A stretch of DNA of 23,979 nt from DQTL01 sp964396505 (GTDB lineage: Bacteria > Bacteroidota > Bacteroidia > Flavobacteriales > Flavobacteriaceae), in assembly GCA_964396505.1 (NCBI GenBank), contig CAYNFJ010000021.1, forward strand, positions 1 through 23,979, written 5' to 3'. Positions within the stretch are counted from its first letter, which is position 1; every line of letters begins with the position of its first letter. Below, piece after piece: positions 1 through 7,501 of this stretch. A model generated the notes under the pieces. It had not been told where the DNA came from. It ran no database searches and was given only the letters and a program-made list of their open reading frames with translations. The translations under genes and the position numbers were made by a program.

Positions 1-2
1 GT

Positions 3-425
3 TTGGAAAAAACACATTACAGAGTCAATGATGACGGAGAACCGAGTAATAGTGCAGGGCAGCCTATTTACGGACAGATCCAATCTAAAGAGCTGACTAA
101 TGTATTGGTAGTGGTAGTGCGATATTTTGGGGGTACTAAATTAGGGGTTGGAGGCTTGGTTACTGCTTATAAAACAACGGCACAACTAGCTCTGGAAAGA
201 GCTGATATTGTAGTTAAAACAATTGATAAATCATTCCAATTAACATTTGAATACAAGGATATGAATAAGGTGCAGCGTATTATTAAGAAATATGGCATAC
301 CTATTAAGCATCAAAAATTAGAATTGGATTGTCAATATCAAATCGATATCCGTGAAAGAGATGTCGATAAGATAATTACGCCTTTGAAGGATTTACGTTG
401 TGTGAAAATTACGGAATTGGAATGA
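3..425 (+). CDS. YigZ/IMPACT family protein, 5' end outside window
   Basis: C-terminal two thirds of a YigZ/IMPACT (UPF0029) family protein. The frame is open to the left edge, so the TTG at position 3 is an internal Leu codon and not a start. The family's usual length is near 200 residues and about 140 are visible. The diagnostic UPF0029 motif GEPSNSAGQPIYGQI lies near the visible N-terminus and is followed by the conserved VVVVRYFGGTKLGVGGL strand-loop. The remainder is the small ferredoxin-like C-terminal domain (DUF1949-like). YigZ proteins are linked to translation or ribosome-associated stress in other organisms, but the biochemical role is not settled. The stop codon lies 4 bp from the stop of the convergent thioesterase gene, with no terminator hairpin between them. 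Confidence 0.85.
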   Translation: MEKTHYRVNDDGEPSNSAGQPIYGQIQSKELTNVLVVVVRYFGGTKLGVGGLVTAYKTTAQLALERADIVVKTIDKSFQLTFEYKDMNKVQRIIKKYGIPIKHQKLELDCQYQIDIRERDVDKIITPLKDLRCVKITELE

Positions 426-429
426 GGAT

Positions 430-828
430 CTATGTTTTGAGTTTTTTTAGGATGTAATCGGGACATCGAATAGGTTTTTTGGTAATCATATTAATAAAAA
501 TCAAGGTGGTTTCAGCAGTTGTAATGAGTTCTCCCTTTTGATTGTGAATTTCGTAAGTAAATTCAATACGCACTGAGGGGATTTTTTTAATTCGGGTAGT
601 GATGGTCAACACATCGTCATAAAAAGCTGATTTTATATAACGAATAGCAAGGGAGTAGACCGGAAGCATCACATGATTGGCTTCCATCTCTTTATAAGAA
701 ATACCTAGCTCCCTAAGCCATTCAAGCCGCCCCATCTCTAAATATTGTGCGTAATTGCCGTGATAAACAAATCCCATTTGGTCAGTTTCGGCATATCTAA
801 TTCGGGTTGTAGTTTTGTTTTCGTGCAT
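430..828 (-). CDS. Acyl-CoA thioesterase, YbgC/4-hydroxybenzoyl-CoA thioesterase family
   Basis: A 132-residue single hotdog-fold protein, the normal length for YbgC/FadM-type thioesterases. The signature at residues 12-28 (YAETDQMGFVYHGNYAQYL) contains Asp16, the expected catalytic aspartate, followed by the GxVYHGNY helix start. The family hydrolyses acyl-CoA or acyl-ACP thioesters as cytoplasmic tetramers; substrate specificity cannot be read from sequence. The gene is divergent from dnaA and shares its 181-bp upstream region. A hyphenated AT-rich palindrome starts two bases upstream of the ATG (831-852) and could be an operator or a leader hairpin. Confidence 0.85.
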   Translation of the reverse strand: MHENKTTTRIRYAETDQMGFVYHGNYAQYLEMGRLEWLRELGISYKEMEANHVMLPVYSLAIRYIKSAFYDDVLTITTRIKKIPSVRIEFTYEIHNQKGELITTAETTLIFINMITKKPIRCPDYILKKLKT

Positions 829-830
829 AA

Positions 831-852
831 AAAAATGATAATTGTCATTTTT
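831..852. repeat. Hyphenated palindrome next to thioesterase start
   Basis: Arms AAAAATGA (831-838) and TCATTTTT (845-852) are exact reverse complements. The centre is AATT flanked by one mismatched pair, so 20 of 22 positions are symmetric. It ends two bases from the thioesterase ATG. It could be a repressor site or a 5'-UTR hairpin. The AT-richness means chance symmetry is possible. Confidence 0.4.
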
Positions 853-944
853 AAAAATAAAGAGGCAGTATACTAAAAAAAAAGTTAATAATCAATAGGT
901 AAATGATTTTTTTATTAGATAATTTGTTTACATCTTTGTACCAA

Positions 945-1010
945 CAAAAAGGGGGAGCTTTTTGTAGAATAAATATTCAAAAAAAAATACACTTTAATTA
1001 ACCAATTAAA
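945..1010 (+). promoter_or_regulatory. dnaA leader with three consecutive inverted repeats
   Basis: Three perfect inverted repeats lie in the 65 bases before dnaA: CAAAAAG/CTTTTTG (945-951 and 958-964) around a G-rich loop GGGGAG; GAATA/TATTC (967-978); and TTTAATT/AATTAAA (993-999 and 1004-1010), whose last base is the A of the dnaA ATG. A partial -7 element CATCTTTG (931-938, one mismatch to TAnnTTTG) would place the transcript start close to the first repeat. The pattern is seen in the sequence; a regulatory role is inferred. Confidence 0.4.
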
Positions 1011-2440
1011 TGCCAAAAACTGCAAAATCAGTCTGGAATTCGTGTCTTTTGTTTATAAAGGATAACATCAAACCACAAGCTTACAAAACTTGGTTTGAAC
1101 CGATTCTTCCTGTTAGTTTACATGCAGATGCTTTGACAATTCAAGTGCCTAGTAAGTTTTTCTACGAGTGGCTTGAAGAACATTATATTAAATTATTACG
1201 CGTTAGTCTTGTAAAAGAGTTAGGGAAAGATGCCAAATTAATTTATGATGTGAAAATGGAAAACACCTATAGTAGCAACAATGCTCATACGGTAAAATTT
1301 CCAAGTTCCAATAGAAATCCAATCAATACTCAAGGAGTTACCGTGCCTTTAGGTATTGATAAAAGAGAATTGAGAAATCCATTTGTCATTCCCGGGATAC
1401 AAAAGTTAAAGATAGAGTCACAACTTAATCCCAATTACAATTTTGAAAATTTTATAGAAGGTGATTCCAATAGATTAGCACGATCTGCCGGTATGGCAGT
1501 TGCTAACAAACCCGGAGGAACCTCCTTTAATCCGTTGTTAATCTACGGTGGAGTAGGTTTGGGAAAAACGCATTTGGCGCATGCCATAGGTGTGGAAATC
1601 AAAGATAAATATCCCGAAAGAACGGTTTTGTATATTTCATCTGAAAAATTCACTCAACAATATATTGAATCTGTTAAGAATAACACCCGAAATGATTTTA
1701 TTCATTTCTATCAAATGATTGATGTGTTGATTATTGACGATATTCAATTTTTATCCGGAAAGACCGGAACACAAGATGTTTTTTTCCATATATTCAATCA
1801 TTTACACCAAAACGGAAAGCAGGTGGTTCTGACATCGGATAAGGCACCTGTCGATATGCAAGATATCGAACAACGATTATTATCACGTTTTAAATGGGGT
1901 TTGTCTGCAGAATTGCAAGTGCCTAATTATGAGACCCGCGTATCTATTTTGGAACGAAAGTTATTTCGAGATGGGGTCGATATGCCTAAAGAGGTCATTG
2001 AGTATATTGCCAAGAAAATCAAATCGAATGTACGGGAATTAGAAGGTGTTTTGGTATCCTTGATAGCACAAGCTTCTTTCAATAAAAAAGAATTTTCCTT
2101 AGCTTTAACCCGTCAGATTGTCGATAAATTTGTCAAAAATACGAAACGGGAAGTTTCCATTGAAATGATTCAAAAGGTGGTTTCCAAATATTTTGATATG
2201 GATGTGGCTACCTTGCAATCCAAAACCAGAAAACGTCATATTGTGCAGGCACGTCAGCTGGCGATGTATTTTGCCAAACGTTTGACAAAAGCCTCTCTGG
2301 CGAGTATTGGAGCACAAATAGGCAAACGGGATCACGCTACTGTTTTACACGCTTGTAGAACTGTCGATAATTTGTCTGAAACCGATAGACAATTCCGTAA
2401 ATACGTAGAGGAATTGACCCAAAAATTAACCTATCAATAA
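1010..2440 (+). CDS. dnaA: Chromosomal replication initiator protein DnaA
   Basis: Full-length DnaA (476 residues), the AAA+ ATPase that binds DnaA boxes and opens oriC. Domain I is residues 1-80, followed by a short linker (about 85-125). The AAA+ core has Walker A GGVGLGKT (180-187), Walker B LIIDDIQF (240-247), the arginine-finger region EQRLLSRF (287-294, Arg293 aligning with the E. coli finger) and sensor-2 VRELEGVL (341-348). Domain IV carries the box-binding helix-turn-helix with the DnaA signature around KRDHATVLHACRTV (439-452). The ATG has an A-rich context and no Shine-Dalgarno, as expected for this phylum. The next gene starts 8 bp after its stop. No cluster of TTATCCACA boxes is seen upstream, so an adjacent oriC is not supported. 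Confidence 0.98.
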   Translation: MPKTAKSVWNSCLLFIKDNIKPQAYKTWFEPILPVSLHADALTIQVPSKFFYEWLEEHYIKLLRVSLVKELGKDAKLIYDVKMENTYSSNNAHTVKFPSSNRNPINTQGVTVPLGIDKRELRNPFVIPGIQKLKIESQLNPNYNFENFIEGDSNRLARSAGMAVANKPGGTSFNPLLIYGGVGLGKTHLAHAIGVEIKDKYPERTVLYISSEKFTQQYIESVKNNTRNDFIHFYQMIDVLIIDDIQFLSGKTGTQDVFFHIFNHLHQNGKQVVLTSDKAPVDMQDIEQRLLSRFKWGLSAELQVPNYETRVSILERKLFRDGVDMPKEVIEYIAKKIKSNVRELEGVLVSLIAQASFNKKEFSLALTRQIVDKFVKNTKREVSIEMIQKVVSKYFDMDVATLQSKTRKRHIVQARQLAMYFAKRLTKASLASIGAQIGKRDHATVLHACRTVDNLSETDRQFRKYVEELTQKLTYQ

Positions 2441-2448
2441 GATATCGT

Positions 2449-2901
2449 ATGACCAAAATCTTAATGGTCTGTTTAGGAAATATATGTCGTTCTCCTTTAG
2501 CTGAAGGGATTTTACGATTCAAGCTAAGTGGAAAAGATGTACTGGTAGATTCTGCGGGTCTGGGCAATTATCACGTGGGAGAACTGCCTGACAAGCGTTC
2601 TATTCAAGTGGCTAGCGAAAATCTATTGGATATCACGTATCAAAGAGCACGGCAATTTCAATTGTCAGATTTTGAAAATTTTGATATTATTTATGCGATG
2701 GATAATCAGAATAAAGCCCGTTTGTTGGAGCTGGCTCCTTCTCAAGAAGCTAAAAATAAAGTTCGATTAATACTGGATGAAGTTTTCCCCGGAGAATCTA
2801 TGGATGTTCCGGATCCTTATACCGATTCTATTTATGCTTTTAGAAATGTCTATAAAATGTTAGATGAAGCTTGCGAAAACATCGCTGATAAAATAGCCTA
2901 A
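2449..2901 (+). CDS. Low-molecular-weight protein-tyrosine phosphatase
   Basis: A 150-residue LMW-PTP with the catalytic P-loop CLGNICRS at residues 8-15: Cys8 is the nucleophile, Arg14 binds phosphate and Ser15 supports the loop. The general-acid loop is PDPY (121-124) with Asp122. The family dephosphorylates phosphotyrosine or related substrates; some bacterial members act on capsule-kinase systems, but no kinase is present here. It lies between dnaA (8-bp gap) and the RsmI-like methylase (3-bp gap), so the three are probably co-transcribed. From general knowledge of the phylum, dnaA followed by this phosphatase is a recurrent arrangement in flavobacteria. Confidence 0.92.
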   Translation: MTKILMVCLGNICRSPLAEGILRFKLSGKDVLVDSAGLGNYHVGELPDKRSIQVASENLLDITYQRARQFQLSDFENFDIIYAMDNQNKARLLELAPSQEAKNKVRLILDEVFPGESMDVPDPYTDSIYAFRNVYKMLDEACENIADKIA

Positions 2902-2904
2902 AGT

Positions 2905-3618
2905 ATGGATGAATTTGGAAAATTATACTTGATACCTACCACTTTGGGTGACAATGAGCCCTTGGAAGTCTTGCCCTTATCGGTGAAGAAGAAAGTAGAA
3001 CAGTTGCAGTATTTTATTGTCGAAAACGAAAAGACCGCACGAAGGTTTATAAAACGTATTGCACCCAAAAAATCACAAGCTTCCTTACATATCTTACTCT
3101 TGGATAAATATACCGATATGATGGAAAGTAAGCATTATCTGGATATTTGTTTTAAGGGAATAAGCATTGGATTATTGTCCGAAGCAGGTGTACCGGCTAT
3201 TGCCGACCCGGGAGCCAGTATGGTCAAATTGGCACACCAATTACAGTTGCGCGTAGTTCCTTTGGTGGGTCCTTCTTCTATTTTACTTGCCATGATGGCT
3301 TCCGGAATGAATGGACAGAATTTTGCTTTTAATGGGTATTTGCCTATTGATAAGCTTGAACGAAAAGCCAGTATTAAGAAATTAGAAAAAAAATCTAAAG
3401 CCTTAAATCAATCGCAGCTCTTTATTGAAACTCCCTACAGAAATGAAAAGATGTTTAGCAGTTTATTGCAAACACTAACTCCTACAACACAGCTATGTGT
3501 AGCAGCCGATATCAGTTTGTCAACTGAGTATATCAGAAGCATGTCTGTGCAAGAATGGAAAAGTAAAAAACCGGATTTACATAAAAGACCCTGTATATTT
3601 ATTATACATAAAGCCTAA
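2905..3618 (+). CDS. RsmI-like SAM-dependent methyltransferase (tetrapyrrole methylase fold)
   Basis: A 237-residue protein of the RsmI/tetrapyrrole-methylase superfamily. It opens with LYLIPTTLGD, a variant of the LYLVPTPIGNL start of canonical RsmI. It retains the central SAM/substrate region SEAGVPAIADPGASMV and the VPLVGPSSILLAMMASGMNGQNFAFNGYLP block. Canonical RsmI 2'-O-methylates C1402 of 16S rRNA. This protein is shorter and has lost the GNLxD part of the first motif, so it is better viewed as a paralog whose substrate is unknown. It is the third gene of the dnaA module and is convergent with the lysozyme-like gene, with 4 bp between stops. Confidence 0.82.
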   Translation: MDEFGKLYLIPTTLGDNEPLEVLPLSVKKKVEQLQYFIVENEKTARRFIKRIAPKKSQASLHILLLDKYTDMMESKHYLDICFKGISIGLLSEAGVPAIADPGASMVKLAHQLQLRVVPLVGPSSILLAMMASGMNGQNFAFNGYLPIDKLERKASIKKLEKKSKALNQSQLFIETPYRNEKMFSSLLQTLTPTTQLCVAADISLSTEYIRSMSVQEWKSKKPDLHKRPCIFIIHKA

Positions 3619-3622
3619 ATCC

Positions 3623-4240
3623 TTATAATTTCGGGTACTTTGTAGCTTTTATCCAAGATAAATCGTAGTCTGCATATTTTCGTAGGTATTGTTCTATGCC
3701 GGTGCCGTATACATCGACTATTTTTCTTCCTTTGCCATTTTTTCTTAAATAGCGTTTTACACTGCCTGCACCGGAAAGATGTGCCGCTGCAATAATACCT
3801 GATTCTGTGATTGTAATGCCATTGATCACTTTTCCGGAATATTTTTTAATTTCCTTTCGCAATAGCCATTTGTTATAGCTACAATTGGCTTTAAAGGCTT
3901 TTTCTTGAAGTCTGGGATTGTATAAAAAATGATCTAACTTAAAAATACGTAAGGTGGCTAAAGTGGAAATGCCAAATTGATATTTACCTAAATAGCCTAA
4001 GGTGTTAACTTTGAAATATTTACCTTGAGATTCTTTAAAAGCAATAGCTTCCTTAAAACCCAAATAGGTTTTTCCATACCCGGGAATATGATTGGCATCA
4101 TTTTCGGTATAGGGCAAAACAGTAGGTGTATCACCGGTTTGTTTTACCAAGGCGTTTCTTTCTTTTTCACTTCTAAAGCTGAATGCGGTAATCATGATAA
4201 AACCAAAAATGACCACACCGGCTAAAACTAACTTATTCAT
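3623..4240 (-). CDS. Membrane-anchored or secreted lysozyme-like protein
   Basis: A 205-residue protein with an N-terminal hydrophobic segment (residues 4-21, anchor or uncleaved signal), a short polar linker, then a globular domain resembling lysozyme/lytic-transglycosylase folds. The domain has AIAFKESQGKY with a candidate catalytic Glu70, LGYLGKYQFG (81-90), and the late helix ESGIIAAAHLSGAGSVKRYL (146-165). I infer a periplasmic role in peptidoglycan cleavage or remodelling. The family assignment is by motif only, and a non-enzymatic wall-binding protein is possible. A Bacteroidetes-type promoter is visible at 4267-4297, giving a leader of about 20 nt, so it is probably transcribed on its own. 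Confidence 0.55.
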   Translation of the reverse strand: MNKLVLAGVVIFGFIMITAFSFRSEKERNALVKQTGDTPTVLPYTENDANHIPGYGKTYLGFKEAIAFKESQGKYFKVNTLGYLGKYQFGISTLATLRIFKLDHFLYNPRLQEKAFKANCSYNKWLLRKEIKKYSGKVINGITITESGIIAAAHLSGAGSVKRYLRKNGKGRKIVDVYGTGIEQYLRKYADYDLSWIKATKYPKL

Positions 4241-4266
4241 ATTGATTCAGTTTCGTTTTCAGCGGG

Positions 4267-4297
4267 CAAATATAGGCCTATTTTTGTTACGTACAAC
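4267..4297 (-). promoter_or_regulatory. Bacteroidetes-type promoter for lysozyme-like gene
   Basis: On the minus strand the -7 element TATATTTG (4267-4274) matches TAnnTTTG exactly. Nineteen bases upstream is GTTG (4294-4297), three of four matches to the -33 TTTG. The predicted start is near 4260, about 20 nt before the ATG. Confidence 0.5.
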
Positions 4298-4333
4298 TAA
4301 AATGTTAAAAAATATAGTTATTTTAAAAATACA

Positions 4334-4360
4334 TTAACAGATTAGCTGTTAAATTAACAG
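4334..4360. repeat. TTAACAG motif three times in alternating orientation
   Basis: TTAACAG (4334-4340), its reverse complement CTGTTAA (4346-4352), then TTAACAG again (4354-4360). The first two copies can form a 7-bp hairpin downstream of the endonuclease stop on the minus strand, followed by T-rich sequence. It may act as a weak terminator. Confidence 0.35.
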
Positions 4361-4393
4361 ATCTTTAATAATAACGAAAAATAGAGTTAATTA

Positions 4394-6214
4394 TTATTTA
4401 ATCAATAATTTTTGCGTTCCGGTTTGGTTTGCGGTTTTTACTTGAATTAGATACATTCCTGTTTTTAATGATGAAATATCAATCAGTGTATTTTGAGGCG
4501 AACTCTGAGTTGAATATACCAGATTACCCAATAAATCGTAGATGTGAATAATTTTATAGGTGTTAATTCCCTGAAGCTTAAGGATTCCTTTAGAGGGATT
4601 CGGATATACCTTGAAGTTTAATCCTTCATATTCAGTAACCGGTAAGGAGTGATTGCCCAATCCGTCAAAAGTATCTTGTGGGTAACTGTCCCATTCTCCA
4701 GTCAAATCAAAGGTAGTATTGGGGTTTGTAACCTCGGGTTTTCGGCGTAAGGTAACATCTTTAATAATATTAGCAGAATTGTTGGGCTCTCCTATTATAT
4801 CAATCAAACTCCCCGATTTAAACAAGCCTACGGCATCGTTCCCATTGAAGTTTAGAGGGCTTCCACCTACAGTAGCATCCGCTTGATTTAAGATGGCGCT
4901 AGTGGCAGCACCATTGGCTATTACATATACATTTCCGGAAGCTAAAGTTCCTGATAATACATATTCATCAATCCAAGAGCCACTCCCATTGGATACTTTT
5001 TGAATAGAATAAGCTGATAAATCTATTGAGTTTCCGGTAAAATTGGCAATTTCCAGGGCTTTGTTATTTGAAGAACCTTCTATGTATTCTGAGAAAAAAA
5101 GCTCAGTAGAAGAACCGGAACTTCCCGTATCTGTAGTTGTGCCAACGATGGATGCACTGGCAGGGGATTCGTTACCGGCAGCATCTTTAGCAATCACATA
5201 AACGCTGTAACTGGTCACAGGACTTAAACCGGTATATTGGTAGGAAGTATTTGTGCTATTTCCGGCATAGTTTCCGTCAATATAAGCGTCATAACCGGTG
5301 ACCCCTACATTATCGGTAGAAGCACTCCAAGAAAGGGTAAAGCCGTTACTGGTTTCATTGCTAATCACTAGATTAGTAGGTGCTGTGGGGCTTTCAGTGT
5401 CCGGAGTAGGATTCCAAATTGCATTGACCCATTCCGGATGATCGATAAACGGATTGGCATTTCCTTGGTAATTGTAAGCGGCTATATTTCGGTCAATTTC
5501 TCTTTGACTGACCGGATCGTTGGCATGCCATTCCAATAGCATACTTAAAAACCAATCGGCAAAAACCTGATCTTCGGTACCATTGAACATAGGATGCGAC
5601 CAGCTATCAACCTGTGTTTCATAACGGGTAGCAAAATAGAATAACATCCGGGCAATATCTCCTTTGAATTCATCAATAGGTTCAAATACTGTTCCGGTAT
5701 AGCTTCCATAGGTGTTACTTCCCAGCTTGGAACCATTAGTCGATGTCCAAGAGGGGTTGGATACTTCTCCAAAAGCATAATTGCTTCTACGATTATTGAC
5801 ATAACCATCTGTTGGAACTACAAAGTGAATATCGGATCGCATCGGATAGCCCTCATTAAAAACACTTTGAGGAACTAAATGCTCCCGGTTGTAACAATCA
5901 CCTTCACCATTATAATTTCCACATGTATTGTTGTTGTGGTTGTAATTATAAGCATCGGGACCGGATGGTTTTTCGGAATACATGTCCAATACGGTTCCGT
6001 CATTTTCATAATAATGATCTGTATCTGTAGTGACATAACCGTCATAGAGTCCATCATAACCGTGATCTACATGTCCATTACTGATGATACTGTGTAATTC
6101 ACTTTTAAGGGCATAACCGGAGAGTCCGATTGCTGAGTCGTAATAGTTGGCAGGAATTTGTGCCAAAGCACTAAAACTGCTGATGAATAAAAATAGGATG
6201 ATTGATTTTTTCAT
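4394..6214 (-). CDS. Secreted endonuclease I with FN3, lamin-tail and T9SS sorting domains
   Basis: A 606-residue multidomain exoprotein. It has a signal peptide (1-19, cleavage after SALAQ). The endonuclease I (EndA/NucM-like) domain spans about 22-265, with NREHLVPQSVF (109-119, His112 the likely catalytic residue), DIHFVVPTDGYVNNRRSNY (128-146) and FKGDIARMLFYFATRYE (183-199). A fibronectin type III module follows (about 275-360), then a lamin-tail domain (about 370-525, starting ELFFSEYIEGSSNNKALEI), and a T9SS type A sorting domain (about 535-606, YPNPSKG through the TGMYLIQV strand). The nuclease probably degrades extracellular DNA at the cell surface or outside for nutrient scavenging. 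It starts 9 bp after the rRNA methylase and could be co-transcribed with it. Confidence 0.92.
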   Translation of the reverse strand: MKKSIILFLFISSFSALAQIPANYYDSAIGLSGYALKSELHSIISNGHVDHGYDGLYDGYVTTDTDHYYENDGTVLDMYSEKPSGPDAYNYNHNNNTCGNYNGEGDCYNREHLVPQSVFNEGYPMRSDIHFVVPTDGYVNNRRSNYAFGEVSNPSWTSTNGSKLGSNTYGSYTGTVFEPIDEFKGDIARMLFYFATRYETQVDSWSHPMFNGTEDQVFADWFLSMLLEWHANDPVSQREIDRNIAAYNYQGNANPFIDHPEWVNAIWNPTPDTESPTAPTNLVISNETSNGFTLSWSASTDNVGVTGYDAYIDGNYAGNSTNTSYQYTGLSPVTSYSVYVIAKDAAGNESPASASIVGTTTDTGSSGSSTELFFSEYIEGSSNNKALEIANFTGNSIDLSAYSIQKVSNGSGSWIDEYVLSGTLASGNVYVIANGAATSAILNQADATVGGSPLNFNGNDAVGLFKSGSLIDIIGEPNNSANIIKDVTLRRKPEVTNPNTTFDLTGEWDSYPQDTFDGLGNHSLPVTEYEGLNFKVYPNPSKGILKLQGINTYKIIHIYDLLGNLVYSTQSSPQNTLIDISSLKTGMYLIQVKTANQTGTQKLLIK

Positions 6215-6223
6215 AATGTAAAA

Positions 6224-7438
6224 CTAGGATATTTTTTCGAATAAAGCCATATAAAATCCGTCATAACCGGATTGAGACGGCGATACTTTATTTTCGGATA
6301 TAAATTTGAATTCAGGGTGATTTTGTAAAAATTTTTCTACTTGTTTTTCATTTTCCGAAGGCAAAATAGAGCAGGTTGCATACACCATTTGCCCGCCCAC
6401 CTTCAATATGGGCGCATAAGAATCCAATATTTCAGCTTGTGTTTTTTTTATTTTTTCTAAAAATTCGGGTTGTAATTTCCATTTTGAATCCGGGTTTCTT
6501 TTGATGACTCCCAGCCCGCTACAAGGGGCGTCTATCAAGAGACGGTCGGCAGAATTCTTTAATTTTTTTATAGTTTTGGTCGATTCAATGGTTCGGGTAT
6601 CAATATTATGAGCTCCGTTACGTTTGGCCCGTTTTTTTAAATCTTCTAACTTGTGTTTGTAGATGTCCAAGGCAATGAGTTGTCCTTTATTTTCCATCAA
6701 GGATGCCAAGTGCAGGCTTTTCCCACCGGCTCCGGCACACGCATCTACTACACGCATTCCGGGTGCTACATTCAGGTATCGGGCAACCATTTGAGAAGAG
6801 GCATCTTGCATTTCAAAAAAACCTTTTTTAAAGGCAGCCGTTCTAAAGATGTTAGCACGATTGGTCAAGAGTAATGCATCGGGATAATCGTCTAACAACT
6901 CGGTAGCCACATCTTCTTTTTCAAACTGTTTTTGTAAATCTTTACGGCTGATTTTTAATGTATTGGTACGTATTACTACCGGTGCTTGTTGGTTCAATGC
7001 TTTGATCTCATCCTCCCATTGCGTTCCCAGTTCTTTTTCACATACTTGATCCAGCCAATCGGGAATAGATTCTCTGATAGCACGATTGTTTTGAATCATA
7101 TCGAACTTACCTTTGATACGACGTACCGGGGTTCCAGCAAATTGATTCCAGTCAGGTAATTCGTATCCTTTTAAAACAAGATGTACAGTAAAGAATTTCC
7201 AGAGATTGGGTCTGGTAAAGTGATTTTTAGTACCGGCTATTTCATTGTATAATCTTTTCCATCGAACACTATCGTAAATACTCTCAGCTACAAAACGTCT
7301 ATCACGAGCGCCCCAGCGTTTGTCACTTTTTAGGATTTTGTGAACCACCTTATCGGCATATTCATTTTCGTTAAAGATTAAGTCCAATGAATTAATCACG
7401 GCGAAAACCAAATTTCTATGTAAACGTTTTTCTGTCAT
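6224..7438 (-). CDS. RsmB/NOL1-NOP2-Sun family rRNA m5C methyltransferase
   Basis: A 404-residue NOL1/NOP2/Sun-type RNA (cytosine-5) methyltransferase. The N-terminal helical region (about 1-145) resembles the NusB-like RNA-binding domain of RsmB, but is divergent. The Rossmann core has SAM motif I VDACAGAGGKS (231-241), motif IV DAPCSGLG (303-310, Cys306 for product release) and motif VI YATCSILP (353-360, Cys356 the nucleophile). This suggests methylation of 16S rRNA C967 or an equivalent site, but the exact target cannot be assigned from sequence. The ATG lies 12 nt from a perfect 12-bp hairpin that separates the gene from sucC. Confidence 0.88.
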   Translation of the reverse strand: MTEKRLHRNLVFAVINSLDLIFNENEYADKVVHKILKSDKRWGARDRRFVAESIYDSVRWKRLYNEIAGTKNHFTRPNLWKFFTVHLVLKGYELPDWNQFAGTPVRRIKGKFDMIQNNRAIRESIPDWLDQVCEKELGTQWEDEIKALNQQAPVVIRTNTLKISRKDLQKQFEKEDVATELLDDYPDALLLTNRANIFRTAAFKKGFFEMQDASSQMVARYLNVAPGMRVVDACAGAGGKSLHLASLMENKGQLIALDIYKHKLEDLKKRAKRNGAHNIDTRTIESTKTIKKLKNSADRLLIDAPCSGLGVIKRNPDSKWKLQPEFLEKIKKTQAEILDSYAPILKVGGQMVYATCSILPSENEKQVEKFLQNHPEFKFISENKVSPSQSGYDGFYMALFEKIS

Positions 7439-7450
7439 AAAGATAATAAT

Positions 7451-7479
7451 GCTGATAGTACAGAAATTGTACTATCAGC
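7451..7479 (-). terminator. 12-bp perfect hairpin between sucC and rRNA methylase
   Basis: Arms GCTGATAGTACA (7451-7462) and TGTACTATCAGC (7468-7479) with a 5-nt loop. On the minus strand it follows the sucC stop by about 20 nt and is followed by the T-rich run ATTATTATCTTT just before the methylase ATG. It is most likely a sucC terminator. A candidate -7 element TATCTTTA (7483-7490) could instead make it the first bases of the methylase transcript. Confidence 0.65.
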
Positions 7480-7501
7480 TTGTAAAGATATTAGTTTCTA
7501 T

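Noticed and set aside
829..1009. oriC next to dnaA
   Set aside because: The region is AT-rich but contains no exact or near TTATCCACA boxes; the only perfect box is 15 kb away.
5545..6097. Several open frames inside the endonuclease gene on either strand
   Set aside because: They lie entirely within a well-supported gene, show low-complexity composition and have no recognisable domain.
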